Positions 54,030-63,600 of a stretch of DNA of 64,000 nucleotides are shown piece by piece. The stretch's first letter is position 1. The number at the start of each line of letters is the position of its first letter. The translations under genes were made by a program, and so were the position numbers. The notes beneath the pieces are model-generated. The model did not search any database, was not told the DNA's origin, and saw nothing but the letters and a program-made list of their open reading frames with translations. Source of the stretch: Puffinus mauretanicus (lineage: Eukaryota; Chordata; Aves; Procellariiformes; Procellariidae); assembly GCA_023333565.1 (NCBI GenBank), contig JAJKFH010000052.1, forward strand, positions 1,364,001 to 1,428,000, given 5' to 3'.

Positions 54030-54189
54030 TCAAATCTGGTAACAAAGGAACTCCACTACTTTTGATGGGATAGGCAAGTTCTTGACTAGGCTGGTGGGCA
54101 TCACTCTTCGAATTGCCATGCGACATAGATGTTGGAGGCTGGAAACTTGTCTTGGAGTTGCCCAGAAGTACACGCTGCCATCCTGTGTC
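54030..54189 (-). CDS. WSB1: WSB1 coding exon 9 (SOCS box and stop)
   Basis: 160 nt including TGA at 54032-54030. The acceptor is a long T-rich tract ending GTGCAG. Encodes the last blade TQDGSVYFWATP and the complete SOCS box: LQHLCRMAIRR contacts Elongin C, and LPIP matches the Cul5 box. The protein ends SKVVEFLCYQI. The whole ligase-recruiting module is in this one exon. Confidence 0.97.
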
Positions 54190-57100
54190 CTGCACAAAAA
54201 AAAAAGAAAACAAAAAATGCCACCAGAATTATCCCACCTGAATGATTTCAACTTAGTACAAATTCTCACATACTTTGCTGGTTAGGGACTTCCTGTTTCT
54301 TAGTTCTAGCTGTTCCAGACTGTCCTGGTTCCAGCTGGGACAGGGTTAACTTTCTTCCCAGTAGCTTGGGGGGTGTGCTGTGTTTTGGGTTCGGTGTGAG
54401 AGGAGCGTTGATGGCCCATTGATGCTTTGGCTGTTGCTGGGTGATGCTTGCACCGGGAGGGGGGAGCACAGCCGGGGTGGTGGACCCAGCTGGCCAATGG
54501 GGTGTTCTATACCATGTGACATCATGCTCAGTATAAAAAACAGGTGTGTGGGGGGGCTCACCCCCCGTTCGTGACACACGGTCGGTGAGCAGTTGCATTG
54601 TGCATTGCCGGTTTTGTGTATTCTGTTATTGTTGTTCTCATTGTTATTATTACTGTTCTACTTAGTTTTAATTCAATTATTAAACTGTTTTTATCTCAAC
54701 CCGGGAGCTTTCCTACTTGTGCCCTCCTGATTCTCTCCCTCATCCCACCGGGGGGGGGGTGGGGGTGGGTGATCGAGCGGCTGTGTGGAGTTTATTTTTG
54801 CTGGCTGGGGTTAAACCTCAGACACAGACTCATTTACACTAGATGCCAGTTCTTCTTTTAAGCTATAGCAGCACAGTAAGCAACTTGCTGATTATCTATG
54901 CAACAAGCTTGAGCAGATCTTCCAACAGCTATTGAATATACCACCTGAAACTGCCCTTGATTATCTAATGGTCTTTTTCCAATCCACATGTTTGTGGGTC
55001 TGTCTTTTATTTATTCTCAAAGATAAGAAATGAGTTTTTCAGCTTCTTGATTTTACTGCTATTCCAGGCATGTTTAAACAAATAGTACCAGAAGTAAAAC
55101 CAAGTCAGAAGCATCAAGTTGCAAGTCACAATTGAGGATTTTTAGAACAGTTAGCCACTGTTTCCAACCTTTGTGTTACCTTAATATTTTAGGAAGCAAA
55201 AGAAAAAGTATATACTTGCCCTGCAGCTAGAACACTGCCATCAGTAGAAAAAGTACAGCAGAGCCCATTGTTCAGAGGTGCAACTTGTACAGGGTATTCT
55301 TCATCAATTCTCCAGAATCTTACCATTCTGAAAAGGGAAGAACAAAGTAGTAAATTATCAGAGTAGACATTTAATTCTGCCTGATGTTTTCTCTGACGCT
55401 GCATACGAAACTAGTCTGAAGCAAAGCTCAGGGAATTTTTATAAACATTTTAATATGCATACAAGGTGTTTCCGATTTGGCCTGAAATGCTATGATTTCT
55501 TCATTCCTGATATATACCTTGATCTGTACTTCAACCATTTTATCTCGCCCAATTAAAATAAAAGATTGCCTTCAACAGCAGAAAGCAATAACCTGAACTA
55601 CAGGTTTAGACAATCTCTCTCTTAAGTGTCATATATGCTAGGAAATCCCAACAATGCTTATCTTAATTAAAAAAACTAAAACCCTCCTGCCATTTTGAGA
55701 AAGCATTCCTTGTATTCTTAAAATATAGTTCTTCAAAAATATTATTTGCAGTGCTAGCAGAAGTTGAGTACGAGATCACAGAATACTTTTCTTTTTACTT
55801 TGGAATCTACTACTATACAAAAGACTTACCTGCATTATTAACTCCATTTACATTTTTCACTGTTTACAGCCCCTCTTGTTCTGTTTTCAGCTGTTACACA
55901 CTTAAGTTATTCAGATCATCTACTCTGTACACAACTAATTATTGCTAAGTTCAGAATGAACATTAACATATACCAGACAACTCATCTACTTTTACCAAGA
56001 CCATTAGAAGTAATTTCTCAGTTAAAAAAAAAACTGACTTAGTATTTAAAAGTTCATGTCATATGGAAAGAATTAGAGGAGTCTAACAAATCTTTCCTCA
56101 TACTTACTTATCATCAGCAAGGCTTGCAATATGTAGTCCGTCGTGACTAAAAGATACTGATCTGACCCATCGGTCATTTGCACCTCCAGCAAATATTGGA
56201 GTAGGAGGGGGAAACAGATGCCTGGAGATAGAGAGACACTTAGCTAACAGCATAGTGTTTAAGAACTGTGGAAGTGTTTCCTTCAGCTATGACTAGCAAA
56301 GCTGAGGAAGAAAAAATGGATTGAACATTTAACTATGAAATCAGGAGTGGCGATTGAACTACTGTGTCTTTTGTAATACTGAACACTTCAGCTTTGCTGA
56401 AGATGCTTAAATTAGTACACATTAAAATATCAGTGCTTTAAATTCTTTCTCAGATAGAAGAATAATCTCCACTGCTCTGCCACTTTAGGATTACCATCAG
56501 CCACTGCTAAGATTTTTCCCAATTATCAGTTTAATACATAAACCCATTAATTTTCAGTAGTCATCTTCACTCTAGGAGAAAGTTTCCAGATTTGACTACT
56601 TTACTTACCCAAATTCCATAAGAATAACTCCAATATGTGGATCCCAGACATAGACTCGAGTATCATAAGATGCAGTAGCCAGTAAAGCTCCATCAGGAGA
56701 AAACTCACAAGCTACAACATCATTGTGATGTCCTTCAAGTTTCCGTATCATGGAGTATTTATCCATATCCCAGAGAAAAACCTGCAATTAAATAAGCTAA
56801 TGTTATAGCTCTGCTCAGAGATGCAATGAAGCATTTACTTTTGGGTTTTTTTTTTTTAAAGTAAAGCTTCTAGTCTTATTTAGGATTATATTAAAATCAG
56901 GCATTATGAATTACTACAATTAAGAAATATGCTCAGTGTCATACTCGGATTAAAATCAAGTTTTTTTTTTAAATAATTAAAGCAGACATGCAAGTTCTAA
57001 CTCAAGTTTGTTAAATGTTATTAACAAAATAAGCCAAAGTATAAGATAAAGGCAACACAATTTAACCATGTAGCTTACTGAAATTCATGTATTACAAAAC

Positions 57101-60100
57101 TATTTTATTAAAATATGCAGAAATAAATAGGGTTAAACTCTACAGTCCCCTCTTTTCAGTAACTACCAAAATTTTAAGAAATATACAGACAGAAAATGTA
57201 AGGTTAACATATTGTTACTCCAGTGGCATCCCTTTGAGTTTAAGATCACTTGTTTACAATTGGCTTGGATCACCAACGTCAGCCTAGGAAGAGAAACAGA
57301 TACTGCAAGCAAAAAGAATTTTCACAGCCAAAAGTTACGTCTTTGGCAAAACAATAGGGAAGTCTAACCACATTATTAGAAAGAATTTATGCATTTTAAA
57401 TCAAGTCAACAGTAAAAAAAGACATTAATATTACAATTTACCCGGCTAATTGCATATCGTATTATAAAAATTGATAAAAGATTATAGTATTCTGGGATTT
57501 TACATGCAGTTGTACATTATATATAATCAAAATAAAGACTGTGCAGAATTACTTAATAGGAACGATCTATGTACTGCAGCATAATTTTACAGAAAATGTA
57601 AGTCTTTAGCATAAGATGTTATGTCCCTAAAAGAGCTCATTAGGGTCCTTCATTTTTCCCCTGACTCAGTTTTACTGCACAGATTAAATACTGACATCTT
57701 GGATAAATTTATATGTTTGACCAAAGCAAACATAGCCTTAGTGCCTCACATACTTCCTAAAACTGAACCATTTCACAATCAATTATATAAACGTGTTGAC
57801 CAATTTCTCCAAGGAGACCCCAACATTCCATAACACTGGAAACTAAGTTTCAGGAGTCAGTGTGTTTCACTGCTGTGAAAATTATTTAAAAAAAAAAAAA
57901 AAAAAGAAAGAAAGAAAGCAGAAAGTGGACATCAACCAGCACCTGCGTACGTACAGTACACCTTGCAGTCGAATGCAAGGTTACTTCATCCTACGGTAAA
58001 GTTCGCCCCCAGCCTGGTAGCCAGAGATGCCACTCTTTCTGCCCAGCTAACACCATTGTGCTCCTGTGTGAGTGGTGCCAGCTTAACCTCAATCACACCA
58101 ATATTGCTGCCACCACCTGTGACAGGGAAAGCAAGAAGCTTATGGAAAACACACAGCCTAAAGATATCAATGTATACATCCACATCTGCTCTATTTAAAG
58201 GAAAAACAAAACCCAGACCTCAACTATTCTCTATCAAATCTGCACTGATAATTTAAAGTATAAAATGCATTTGAACAGTCATCCATATAAAGTGGTATCC
58301 AATGATTGAATTGTGCTTTTACTCAGCATCACTAGGCTTCATTAAACTACCTACAAAGACCCTGTAACTAGACTGAATTCCCCTTTCTGTTTTATCCTAA
58401 TTCTTCAGTGCCAAGAAAAGCGGCTTATGGCATACGTGCTTTACCTGCACTGCTTTCAGTTCTCTAGCAGGGCATTAGAATACAGATGAAAACAAAACCA
58501 GTATGCTGTTCTTCATTCTAGATCTTTTAGACATGAGTGCCATTTGTATTCGAAAACATGTAGAAACATTTTTGTTCAGCAGGAGATACCATGACTGGCT
58601 CAGACTTTGAAAAGTCCTTCTCATTGAGCAGGAAATAGAGAGGATAAAATCAATTACAAAATAGTTTTATGCATTAATTATCTTTCAACATGGGAAGCTT
58701 TAGTCTTCTTTGATTTTATACTATGAACATGTGCAGATGTGTAGAACTATTTCTCAAAGAATGCTTACAGCTTCTTCAACTAAAAGCAGTGCAAGTTCAA
58801 TTCATAAATCAGTGTCTCAATGCACCATTTGCTAGTTTAATTTCATGCAATTTTACATCATCATAAAACGTTAAAAGTTCATGACACCGAGCACAAGCTT
58901 AATGTTACTTAGATTTAAAATGATTATGCACACAATTCAGTAGATTTAATGAACAAGAAACTCTGACACATACTGCTTTACTAGCTCCAACAGAACAGAG
59001 AATAGAAGAGTCTGGAGAGAACGCACAACCATATACCCAGTTCTGATGTCCTCTCAACACTTTCATCATATTCCCTAAAAAGAAAGACATTCCTGTAAGA
59101 ATTGATTAAATATTACAAATTCAAATTGAAAAGCTTTTCCAAATTAGTTCTTCCTTTATAAAATTTTATACTATTTTTCCAAACAACATCTTGCAGAGTC
59201 ATTCTACACAGAAATAAAAATTCTGTCATGCAGCCTGTAAATCCTATGTCCCTATTCAGAAAGGTCACTTCATGCACTCTTTTAACTTAACCCAATAACA
59301 GCTTATACCTTTAGGGTACATATAGATAAAGAATTTCAAGAGAGCGTACAGAGGGCGTGACTAATAGAACAAAATTAGTTTTTTAAGAAATCCTGACCTA
59401 ACTGAGTTTATAGCAATAAAAGAGGAGAGTATGTGGATATTTCTCCTAAGTATTACAGCAGATAAACTTAAAATGCATACCATCATCTTTCAGGTCCCAC
59501 ACTCTCAGTGTTTTGTCTCTGGACGCAGACACTAAAATCAGGCTGCCATCTGGAGCAAAGGTTAAATCTCTGACAACTTCTGTATGGTCCATCAGGTTAA
59601 GGAGGAGTTTTCCTGTTACATGAAAACACCACAATTTAAAATGAAGGACTGTACTTCTAATCAGATCAAATGCTTTATGGATACAACTACAGAATACAAA
59701 ATTCCAGCACGTAAAGCCAAATTTTCTTTGTAGAAATGCTCCCTACAGTAAGAAGCACGCGTATCCTTTTAGACTCTTCTGTATTGAGAGGCAATTTCCT
59801 GAAGAGCTAGTAGATCTATACAATAAAACCATATGCTTCATAATTAAGGCAAGACTTGTCTTTTGATAGACATCTCTGTTCTAAGCTTAAATTTACAAGA
59901 CAACGACAAATTACTCAATAGTCATTAATTTCATTTTTTTAAAGCTGAAAAGTTCTCTCCCAACCTGGCAGCTGTGCTACCAGCTAAACTGAGATTCCCT
60001 AATTTCAGATTCAGTCTCTTATCATTTGAACAATTATTTAGTTTTAAAAAAAAATAAAAGGTCCTCATCAACATAATCCTTCCCCATACTCAAGAACAGA

Positions 60101-63100
60101 CAGCAACTTCATGTTTCACTAGCAATATTTGAACATTTCTAGTTGCAGGAGTCCATGCTTTTTTTAGATTACTTAATTTGTATTCAAGGTTCCGTTCCCA
60201 ATTAAAATTCTGTAAGCAATTCATTCTGTGTATTAATGACGTTACTATTGCATAAAGTGACAATGAAGTGCCAACTTCCTCTCACATACGCTACCTGTAT
60301 ATACGTCCCATATCTTGATGCGCCCATTGTTCAAGCCTGTTGCAAGTAGCAGCTGGTCTTGCCCAAATTTGAAACGGTGCCATTCTATATTCACACAGCG
60401 GCTCTGCTTCTCAGGCACTGAAGACCCAAAAGCAAGGCTCCAGACAATATCACCACAGTCTATTATATGTTCATAAGGCTTATTTTTCTGACCACTGTCA
60501 CTATTCTGCCTTGGAAGTCTTGTACTGGTAGAATTTGCAACATTCTTTGTGCCATGCAACAAGCTGCAAAACAAACAAGAAATACAAAAAATAGCATAAA
60601 GTATCTTGAAAAATAAATAGAATAAAAAGGTCTTTAACATGTAATGAAATCTGCGAGTTGCCATAACGTACATTTTGGAGGTCTGTAATGATGCATTTTT
60701 ACTTTCAAATTATAAAAGCAGCTTTTTCTTATAACTGTCAAAAATTATAACATCTGGAAAGCTTCTTACACAATATAATACTAATACTTTTGTACACATT
60801 TTCACCTCTGTAGAGAGCAATATGTTAACTTAACCAACTGTGAAAAACAACGTTTTTAAAGCATTTAAGAAACATGACTTACAAAAATTTCTAAGACTTT
60901 CTGCTAAATGAGCAAGAAGTTCCCTGCAATTTACTTACATGTGTTAAATATTGGGAAGAGATACCGAGGCCAGCATATGAAAACCAATTAACCCACCACC
61001 AGAAAGAGAAAAAAAAACAAAGGGGAGGCAGGATTTGCTGCGAGGGGAAATGTAACCAGCTACAAAAATGCAACTGCTGGTTACTAATGTCATTAAAATG
61101 TAACCTGCAAGTGAAAATAAAATGTGTCTTTCGGAACTTAACTTGCATTCTAATAAGAATGATAAGGAAAGTGTTTCACCTTTAACTAAATTCCTGAACG
61201 GTAAAACCAAATAGCTTTCTGATAGGAAATTTAAGAGTCCAGATCTGCCTGAGTCTTTAAATTTCCTTTTCATTCTAACTTCCTCTTATTTTAAAGCATC
61301 TGAATCAATTAATAAATCACTCCTCCATAGTCTTTGTGAGGTTGCAATATGCTTGTTTCTCTCGCTGGTCATAGAGGAAGAGATAAAACAATAGCTGTTA
61401 CTTTAAAGAATTAGTTTTTCCCAAAGACGTCAAAGCCTAAAAAGCTAATACATGTGTTTCAATCTATTAAAAGCTATCTCCTATTTTGAAATTCTTAAGT
61501 TTTTCAGGTGAGTTAAAAGCCATATGGTTTTGTCTTACAAGTTATTAAGGCACTGAGACCAGGGGACCAGCTTCACTATGCGATGCCCTTGTGACCAAGC
61601 AAAGTAAGATCCATCAGGAGCAAATGCAACAGTCCAGTTTTCACGTCCACACTTCTTGTCAAAAGGAGAAGTTGGGGCTAAGAGTTCTCCTACAGTGCGT
61701 GATCGTGCTAAAAAGAAAACAAAGAGGAAATTCCATTTTAAAAAAAAAAGCCAGCATATTTTAAAAAGTTACAAGGGAACCAGGCAATATGTTAATTATT
61801 TTGCTTTTATTTCATGACATTTAAAGTAATTGGGGAAGGGGTCTTATTGACACTGTATAACCAATCAAAAGACTAAGCCTCAGCTGCAAAAGAGACTGAA
61901 TCACTAAAGAGAAACAGCTTAGTGTTAAAATGTCCTGGTTGTCATGTAAGTAACATCACATCTCGATGTCAGAAGCAGAACTCAAATAAATTAAAAATGT
62001 ACTGAAATCAGCTATTACTTCAATTATTGTAAGTGTAGCTCTAGAGACAGCAGTAAAACTATGCTCCAACTTGACCTAATACTTCAGTGTTTAGCAAATA
62101 AGATGCCCAGTAATGATTTTTTTTTACCTTTAAAGAAAAATGTGAGTCCCCTTGCACAGTTTAGTATCCTGCCCTCCTTCAGAAAAAATACATTAAACAG
62201 CAGTCATAGGAAACAAGTTAGCACTGTGCGATCAGATTAGTTGGTTTTCCCCCTGCTTTACAATGTAACTGGATGTACCACGCTTTCCGTCTGCAACCCA
62301 GGCTGCGGGTGCGGGGCCAGAGCTTCGGGGAGACCTCACCAGTGCCGTCCACCACCCTTGTTTTTAGAAAGTGGATGTAAGTGACGGGAATAAGTCCGTA
62401 GCAGGCGGGAGTGAACGCTAGCGCAGTGAGCGGGCCCTGGGGCCACCGCCGCAGCCCGCCGGGCCGGGCCCGGTCGGGGCGGTGGCCGGGCGGCCCCTTC
62501 CCGCGCAGGCCGGAGCCGGAGCGGCCCCGGGGACCCGCCATGGCAGCCGGGGCCGCCCCGCAGTCAGGCCCTGCCGCCGCCCCTGCGCTTTCAGCCGGGC
62601 AGCACCCACCTTATTTTTACATCGGGGAAGAAAGGGCCAGGGCTGTGAAAGGAACAATGTCACCTAAACGTATTTAACAAGATTTTGCCGATTAATGGAA
62701 GGAAGCAGCTTCAGCCGAAGGAAGCCTCTGTGAATAACGCATTTTGGTTAGTTTCAAACGGGCTGTGTAACCGGCAGCCATCCCGCTCTCAAATCCAGGA
62801 GGACCGAGGCGGTTTCCTCCCCACAATGAAAGCCGCTGCTGCTGTCTCTAACGAAATCGGAAGGAAAGCGGGCGAGGGGAAGGCACTTGCGTCCTGCGCC
62901 CTGACACGGCCCCAGCCGCTCCCCGCCCGCAGAGCCGGTGGCTCCCGCCGCCCCCAAAGGCCGAGCGCGGAACCAGCCCCGGTCACGGAGCCGCTGAACC
63001 CCACCCGCACCCCGCCGCCCTCCCGGCTCGGCCGCCCCAGGCCCGAGCCGAGCCAGCCCCGCTCCCCTGGCCGCGCCCGCCTCTCACCGATGAGCTTCTC

Positions 63101-63127
63101 GTTAACACTCAGGGGAAAGCTGGCCAT
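54030..63127 (-). CDS. WSB1: WSB1, WD repeat and SOCS box-containing protein 1 (complete, 9 coding exons)
   Basis: Substrate receptor of an Elongin B/C-Cullin 5-Rbx ubiquitin ligase; family literature names deiodinase 2, HIPK2 and pVHL as substrates. Joined coding exons: 63127-63088, 61707-61539, 60563-60295, 59612-59481, 59074-58974, 56781-56609, 56221-56108, 55327-55220, 54189-54030. Lengths sum to 1266 nt, i.e. 421 codons plus TGA, equal to the human length from memory, with phase consistent at every junction. WD blade signatures lie in order: IKIWDVYTG (end of exon 3), LRVWDLKDD (exon 4), VFLWDMDK and VYVWDPH (exon 6), VRFWRID (exon 8), VYFWATP (exon 9). The SOCS box occupies about residues 385-421, with BC-box LQHLCRMAIRR (387-397) and Cul5-box LPIP (407-410). 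All introns are GT-AG except intron 8 (GC-AG). The start MASFPLSVNEK matches the family N-terminus. Not split or frameshifted. Confidence 0.97.
54190..55219 (-). other. WSB1: WSB1 intron 8, a GC-AG intron carrying the solo LTR
   Basis: 1030 bp, beginning GCAAGT and ending GTGCAG. Half of its length is the ERVL solo LTR. The polypyrimidine tract of the acceptor is unusually long. The remaining sequence is unremarkable. Confidence 0.9.
54321..54824 (+). mobile_element. Solo LTR of an avian ERVL-type endogenous retrovirus
   Basis: 504 bp starting TGTCCTGGTTCCAGCTGGG and ending GGTTAAACCTCAGACA, the termini of a family common in bird genomes. It is flanked by a perfect 5-bp duplication CAGAC (54316-54320 and 54825-54829), as expected for ERVL. 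Internal landmarks in order are CCAAT (54494-54498), TATAAAA (54532-54538), ATTAAA poly(A) signal (54679-54684), then a G-rich stretch (54750-54770). No internal gag or pol sequence remains, so it arose by LTR-LTR recombination. It lies antisense to WSB1 in intron 8, 131 bp upstream of the exon 9 acceptor. The intact duplication suggests a moderate age. Confidence 0.93.
55220..55327 (-). CDS. WSB1: WSB1 coding exon 8
   Basis: 108 nt. The acceptor is CTTTTCAG. Encodes MVRFWRIDEEYPVQVAPLNN then GLCCTFSTDGSVLAAG. The frame to exon 9 is kept only if the exon ends at 55220 and the intron begins GCAAGT, a GC-AG donor with the expected AG|GCAAGT context. Using the nearby GTATAT instead shifts the frame. 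Confidence 0.94.
56108..56221 (-). CDS. WSB1: WSB1 coding exon 7
   Basis: 114 nt. The acceptor is ATCTCCAG and the donor is AA|GTAAGT. Encodes HLFPPPTPIFAGGANDRWVR then SVSFSHDGLHIASLADD. This is the proline-rich loop and start of the next blade. Its phase-2 ends join exons 6 and 8 exactly. Confidence 0.95.
56609..56781 (-). CDS. WSB1: WSB1 coding exon 6
   Basis: 173 nt. The acceptor is AATTGCAG and the donor is GG|GTAAGT. Encodes VFLWDMDKYSMIRKLEGHHN, ATASYDTRVYVWDPH and ILMEFG: the end of one blade and a full further WD repeat. Confidence 0.96.
56782..58973 (-). other. WSB1: WSB1 intron 5 (longest)
   Basis: 2192 bp, GTATGT...GCAG. AT-rich. It contains an A18 run followed by three GAAA-type units (57888-57918). 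I see no exon, RNA gene or recognisable transposon. The other introns (2: 975 bp, 3: 682, 4: 406, 6: 387, 7: 780) are short and hold nothing I can name. Confidence 0.85.
57888..57918 (+). repeat. A18 plus (GAAA)n low-complexity tract
   Basis: Eighteen A followed by GAAAG repeats, in WSB1 intron 5. It could be the tail of a decayed retroposon, but no body is recognisable on its 5' side. Confidence 0.85.
58974..59074 (-). CDS. WSB1: WSB1 coding exon 5
   Basis: 101 nt. The acceptor is TTTTTAG and the donor is GCA|GTATGT. Encodes NMMKVLRGHQNWVYGCAF then SPDSSILCSVGASKA, the first half of a WD repeat completed by exon 6. Confidence 0.95.
59481..59612 (-). CDS. WSB1: WSB1 coding exon 4
   Basis: 132 nt, phase 1 at both ends. 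The acceptor is TGTAACAG and the donor is G|GTATGC. Encodes one WD repeat from KLLLNLMDHTEVVRDLTF to SASRDKTLRVWDLKDDG. Its length is a multiple of three with matching phases, so skipping would delete one blade in frame. Confidence 0.96.
60295..60563 (-). CDS. WSB1: WSB1 coding exon 3
   Basis: 269 nt, residues about 70-159. The acceptor is TTTTGCAG and the donor is ACAG|GTAGCG, a comparatively weak GT donor. Encodes FLLHGTKN, the polar linker RLPRQNSDSGQKNKP, then the blade DCGDIVWSLAFGSS through IKIWDVYTG. Reading past the donor adds a short tail and a stop, so an intron-retained form would truncate the propeller. Confidence 0.96.
61539..61707 (-). CDS. WSB1: WSB1 coding exon 2
   Basis: 169 nt. 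The acceptor follows a T-rich tract ending TTTTTAG; the donor is TT|GTAAGAC. Encodes about residues 14-70 (first ARSRTVGELLAP, last PWSQCLNN). It includes the first beta-propeller segment WTVAFAPDGSYFAWSQGH. No ATG-initiated frame shows this exon, because it has no suitable start codon. Confidence 0.96.
61708..63087 (-). other. WSB1: WSB1 intron 1
   Basis: 1380 bp, GTGAGA...TTAG. The first 750 bp (higher coordinates) is CpG-island sequence with the candidate exon 1b; the remainder is AT-rich with no recognised feature. Confidence 0.9.
62340..62541 (-). other. Candidate alternative first exon of WSB1 (exon 1b)
   Basis: Inside WSB1 intron 1 and within the CpG island. An ATG in strong context (GCCATGG) opens 67 codons plus one base, ending at a good donor G|GTGAGG (62340/62339). 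The phase is 1, identical to exon 1, so splicing to exon 2 would join it in frame to the propeller with a new N-terminus. In-frame TAA codons about 70 bp upstream isolate the ATG. The N-terminal half is Arg/Gly/Pro-rich; the second half (LTALAFTPACYGLIPVTYIH) looks less like random GC sequence. No homology recognised. It could be chance: one in three donors has this phase. Confidence 0.3.
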
Positions 63128-63300
63128 CTACGGGGCCGCCCTTCCGACCGGCTCGGGACCTGTAACGGAGCGAGAGCGACCACCGCTCGCCGGAGACGCA
63201 GGCACTGGGACAAAATGGCGGCGGCGGCGCGGGGTGTAGCGCGGGGCGGGGAGGCGGTGGCCTCGCCCCGCTGGCGGGGGGCGGGCGGGGGACGCGCCCT
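63083..63300 (-). promoter_or_regulatory. WSB1: WSB1 core promoter and 5' UTR with YY1-type element
   Basis: CpG-dense, TATA-less. The plus strand shows AAAATGGCGGC at 63212-63222, a close match to the YY1 core (ATGGCGGC), about 85 bp upstream of the ATG. Such elements usually sit just downstream of the start site, so transcription probably begins near 63225-63240. GC boxes and G-runs at 63243-63300 (GGGCGGGG and similar) fit Sp1 sites. The start site itself is inferred. Confidence 0.65.
63088..63127 (-). CDS. WSB1: WSB1 coding exon 1
   Basis: Begins at the ATG (63127-63125) and encodes MASFPLSVNEKLI plus one base (phase 1). The donor is G|GTGAGAGG. It lies inside the CpG island. The context around the ATG is moderate (T at -3, G at +4). 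Confidence 0.95.
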
Positions 63301-63367
63301 CCCTCGCTCCTCCCGCGGGATGACGGGGCCTCCGGGCGAGGGGGGGCCGCCGGCACAGCCGCTTTGG

Positions 63368-63376
63368 CACGCACGT
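63368..63376 (-). promoter_or_regulatory. Tandem hypoxia-response element cores
   Basis: The minus strand reads ACGTGCGTG, which contains two overlapping RCGTG cores about 240 bp upstream of the WSB1 ATG. WSB1 is reported as a HIF-1 target in mammals, so the match fits. Chance matches are common in CpG islands. Confidence 0.4.
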
Positions 63377-63600
63377 CCCCGGGGAGCCCATCTTCTCACC
63401 CCGCCCTTCCTCCTAGCCTGCCCTGCCGCGCTTTCACCGTTAATTCGATTTCTGTTCCTCGGCCGCACCGTTGGTCTCATCCCGTTTTGCAGTCGTGCAC
63501 CTCTTCGCTCCGCTCCAGCGCTCTGGTTCTCGACACCCGACAGCCTGGCCCCCGTGCCTCGTCCTTTCCGCCCGCGCTGCCTGGGCACCTCCTGGCTTCC

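Larger units (their letters stand above)
62280..63600. promoter_or_regulatory. WSB1 CpG island
   Basis: Marked rise in G+C and CpG from about 62280, through WSB1 exon 1, to about 63600, with AT-rich sequence on both sides. It extends some 750 bp into intron 1, where a candidate alternative first exon lies (62541-62340). Many overlapping open frames here are a by-product of the GC content. Confidence 0.85.

Noticed and set aside
57621..57918. Possible retroposon ending in the A18/(GAAA) tail
   Set aside because: No target-site duplication or recognisable body could be seen upstream of the tail, so it is listed only as low-complexity sequence.
60245..60294. C-terminal extension of the exon 3 frame past IKIWDVYTG
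   Set aside because: It is intron read-through. Exon 4 joins exactly at the donor with correct phase and family sequence.
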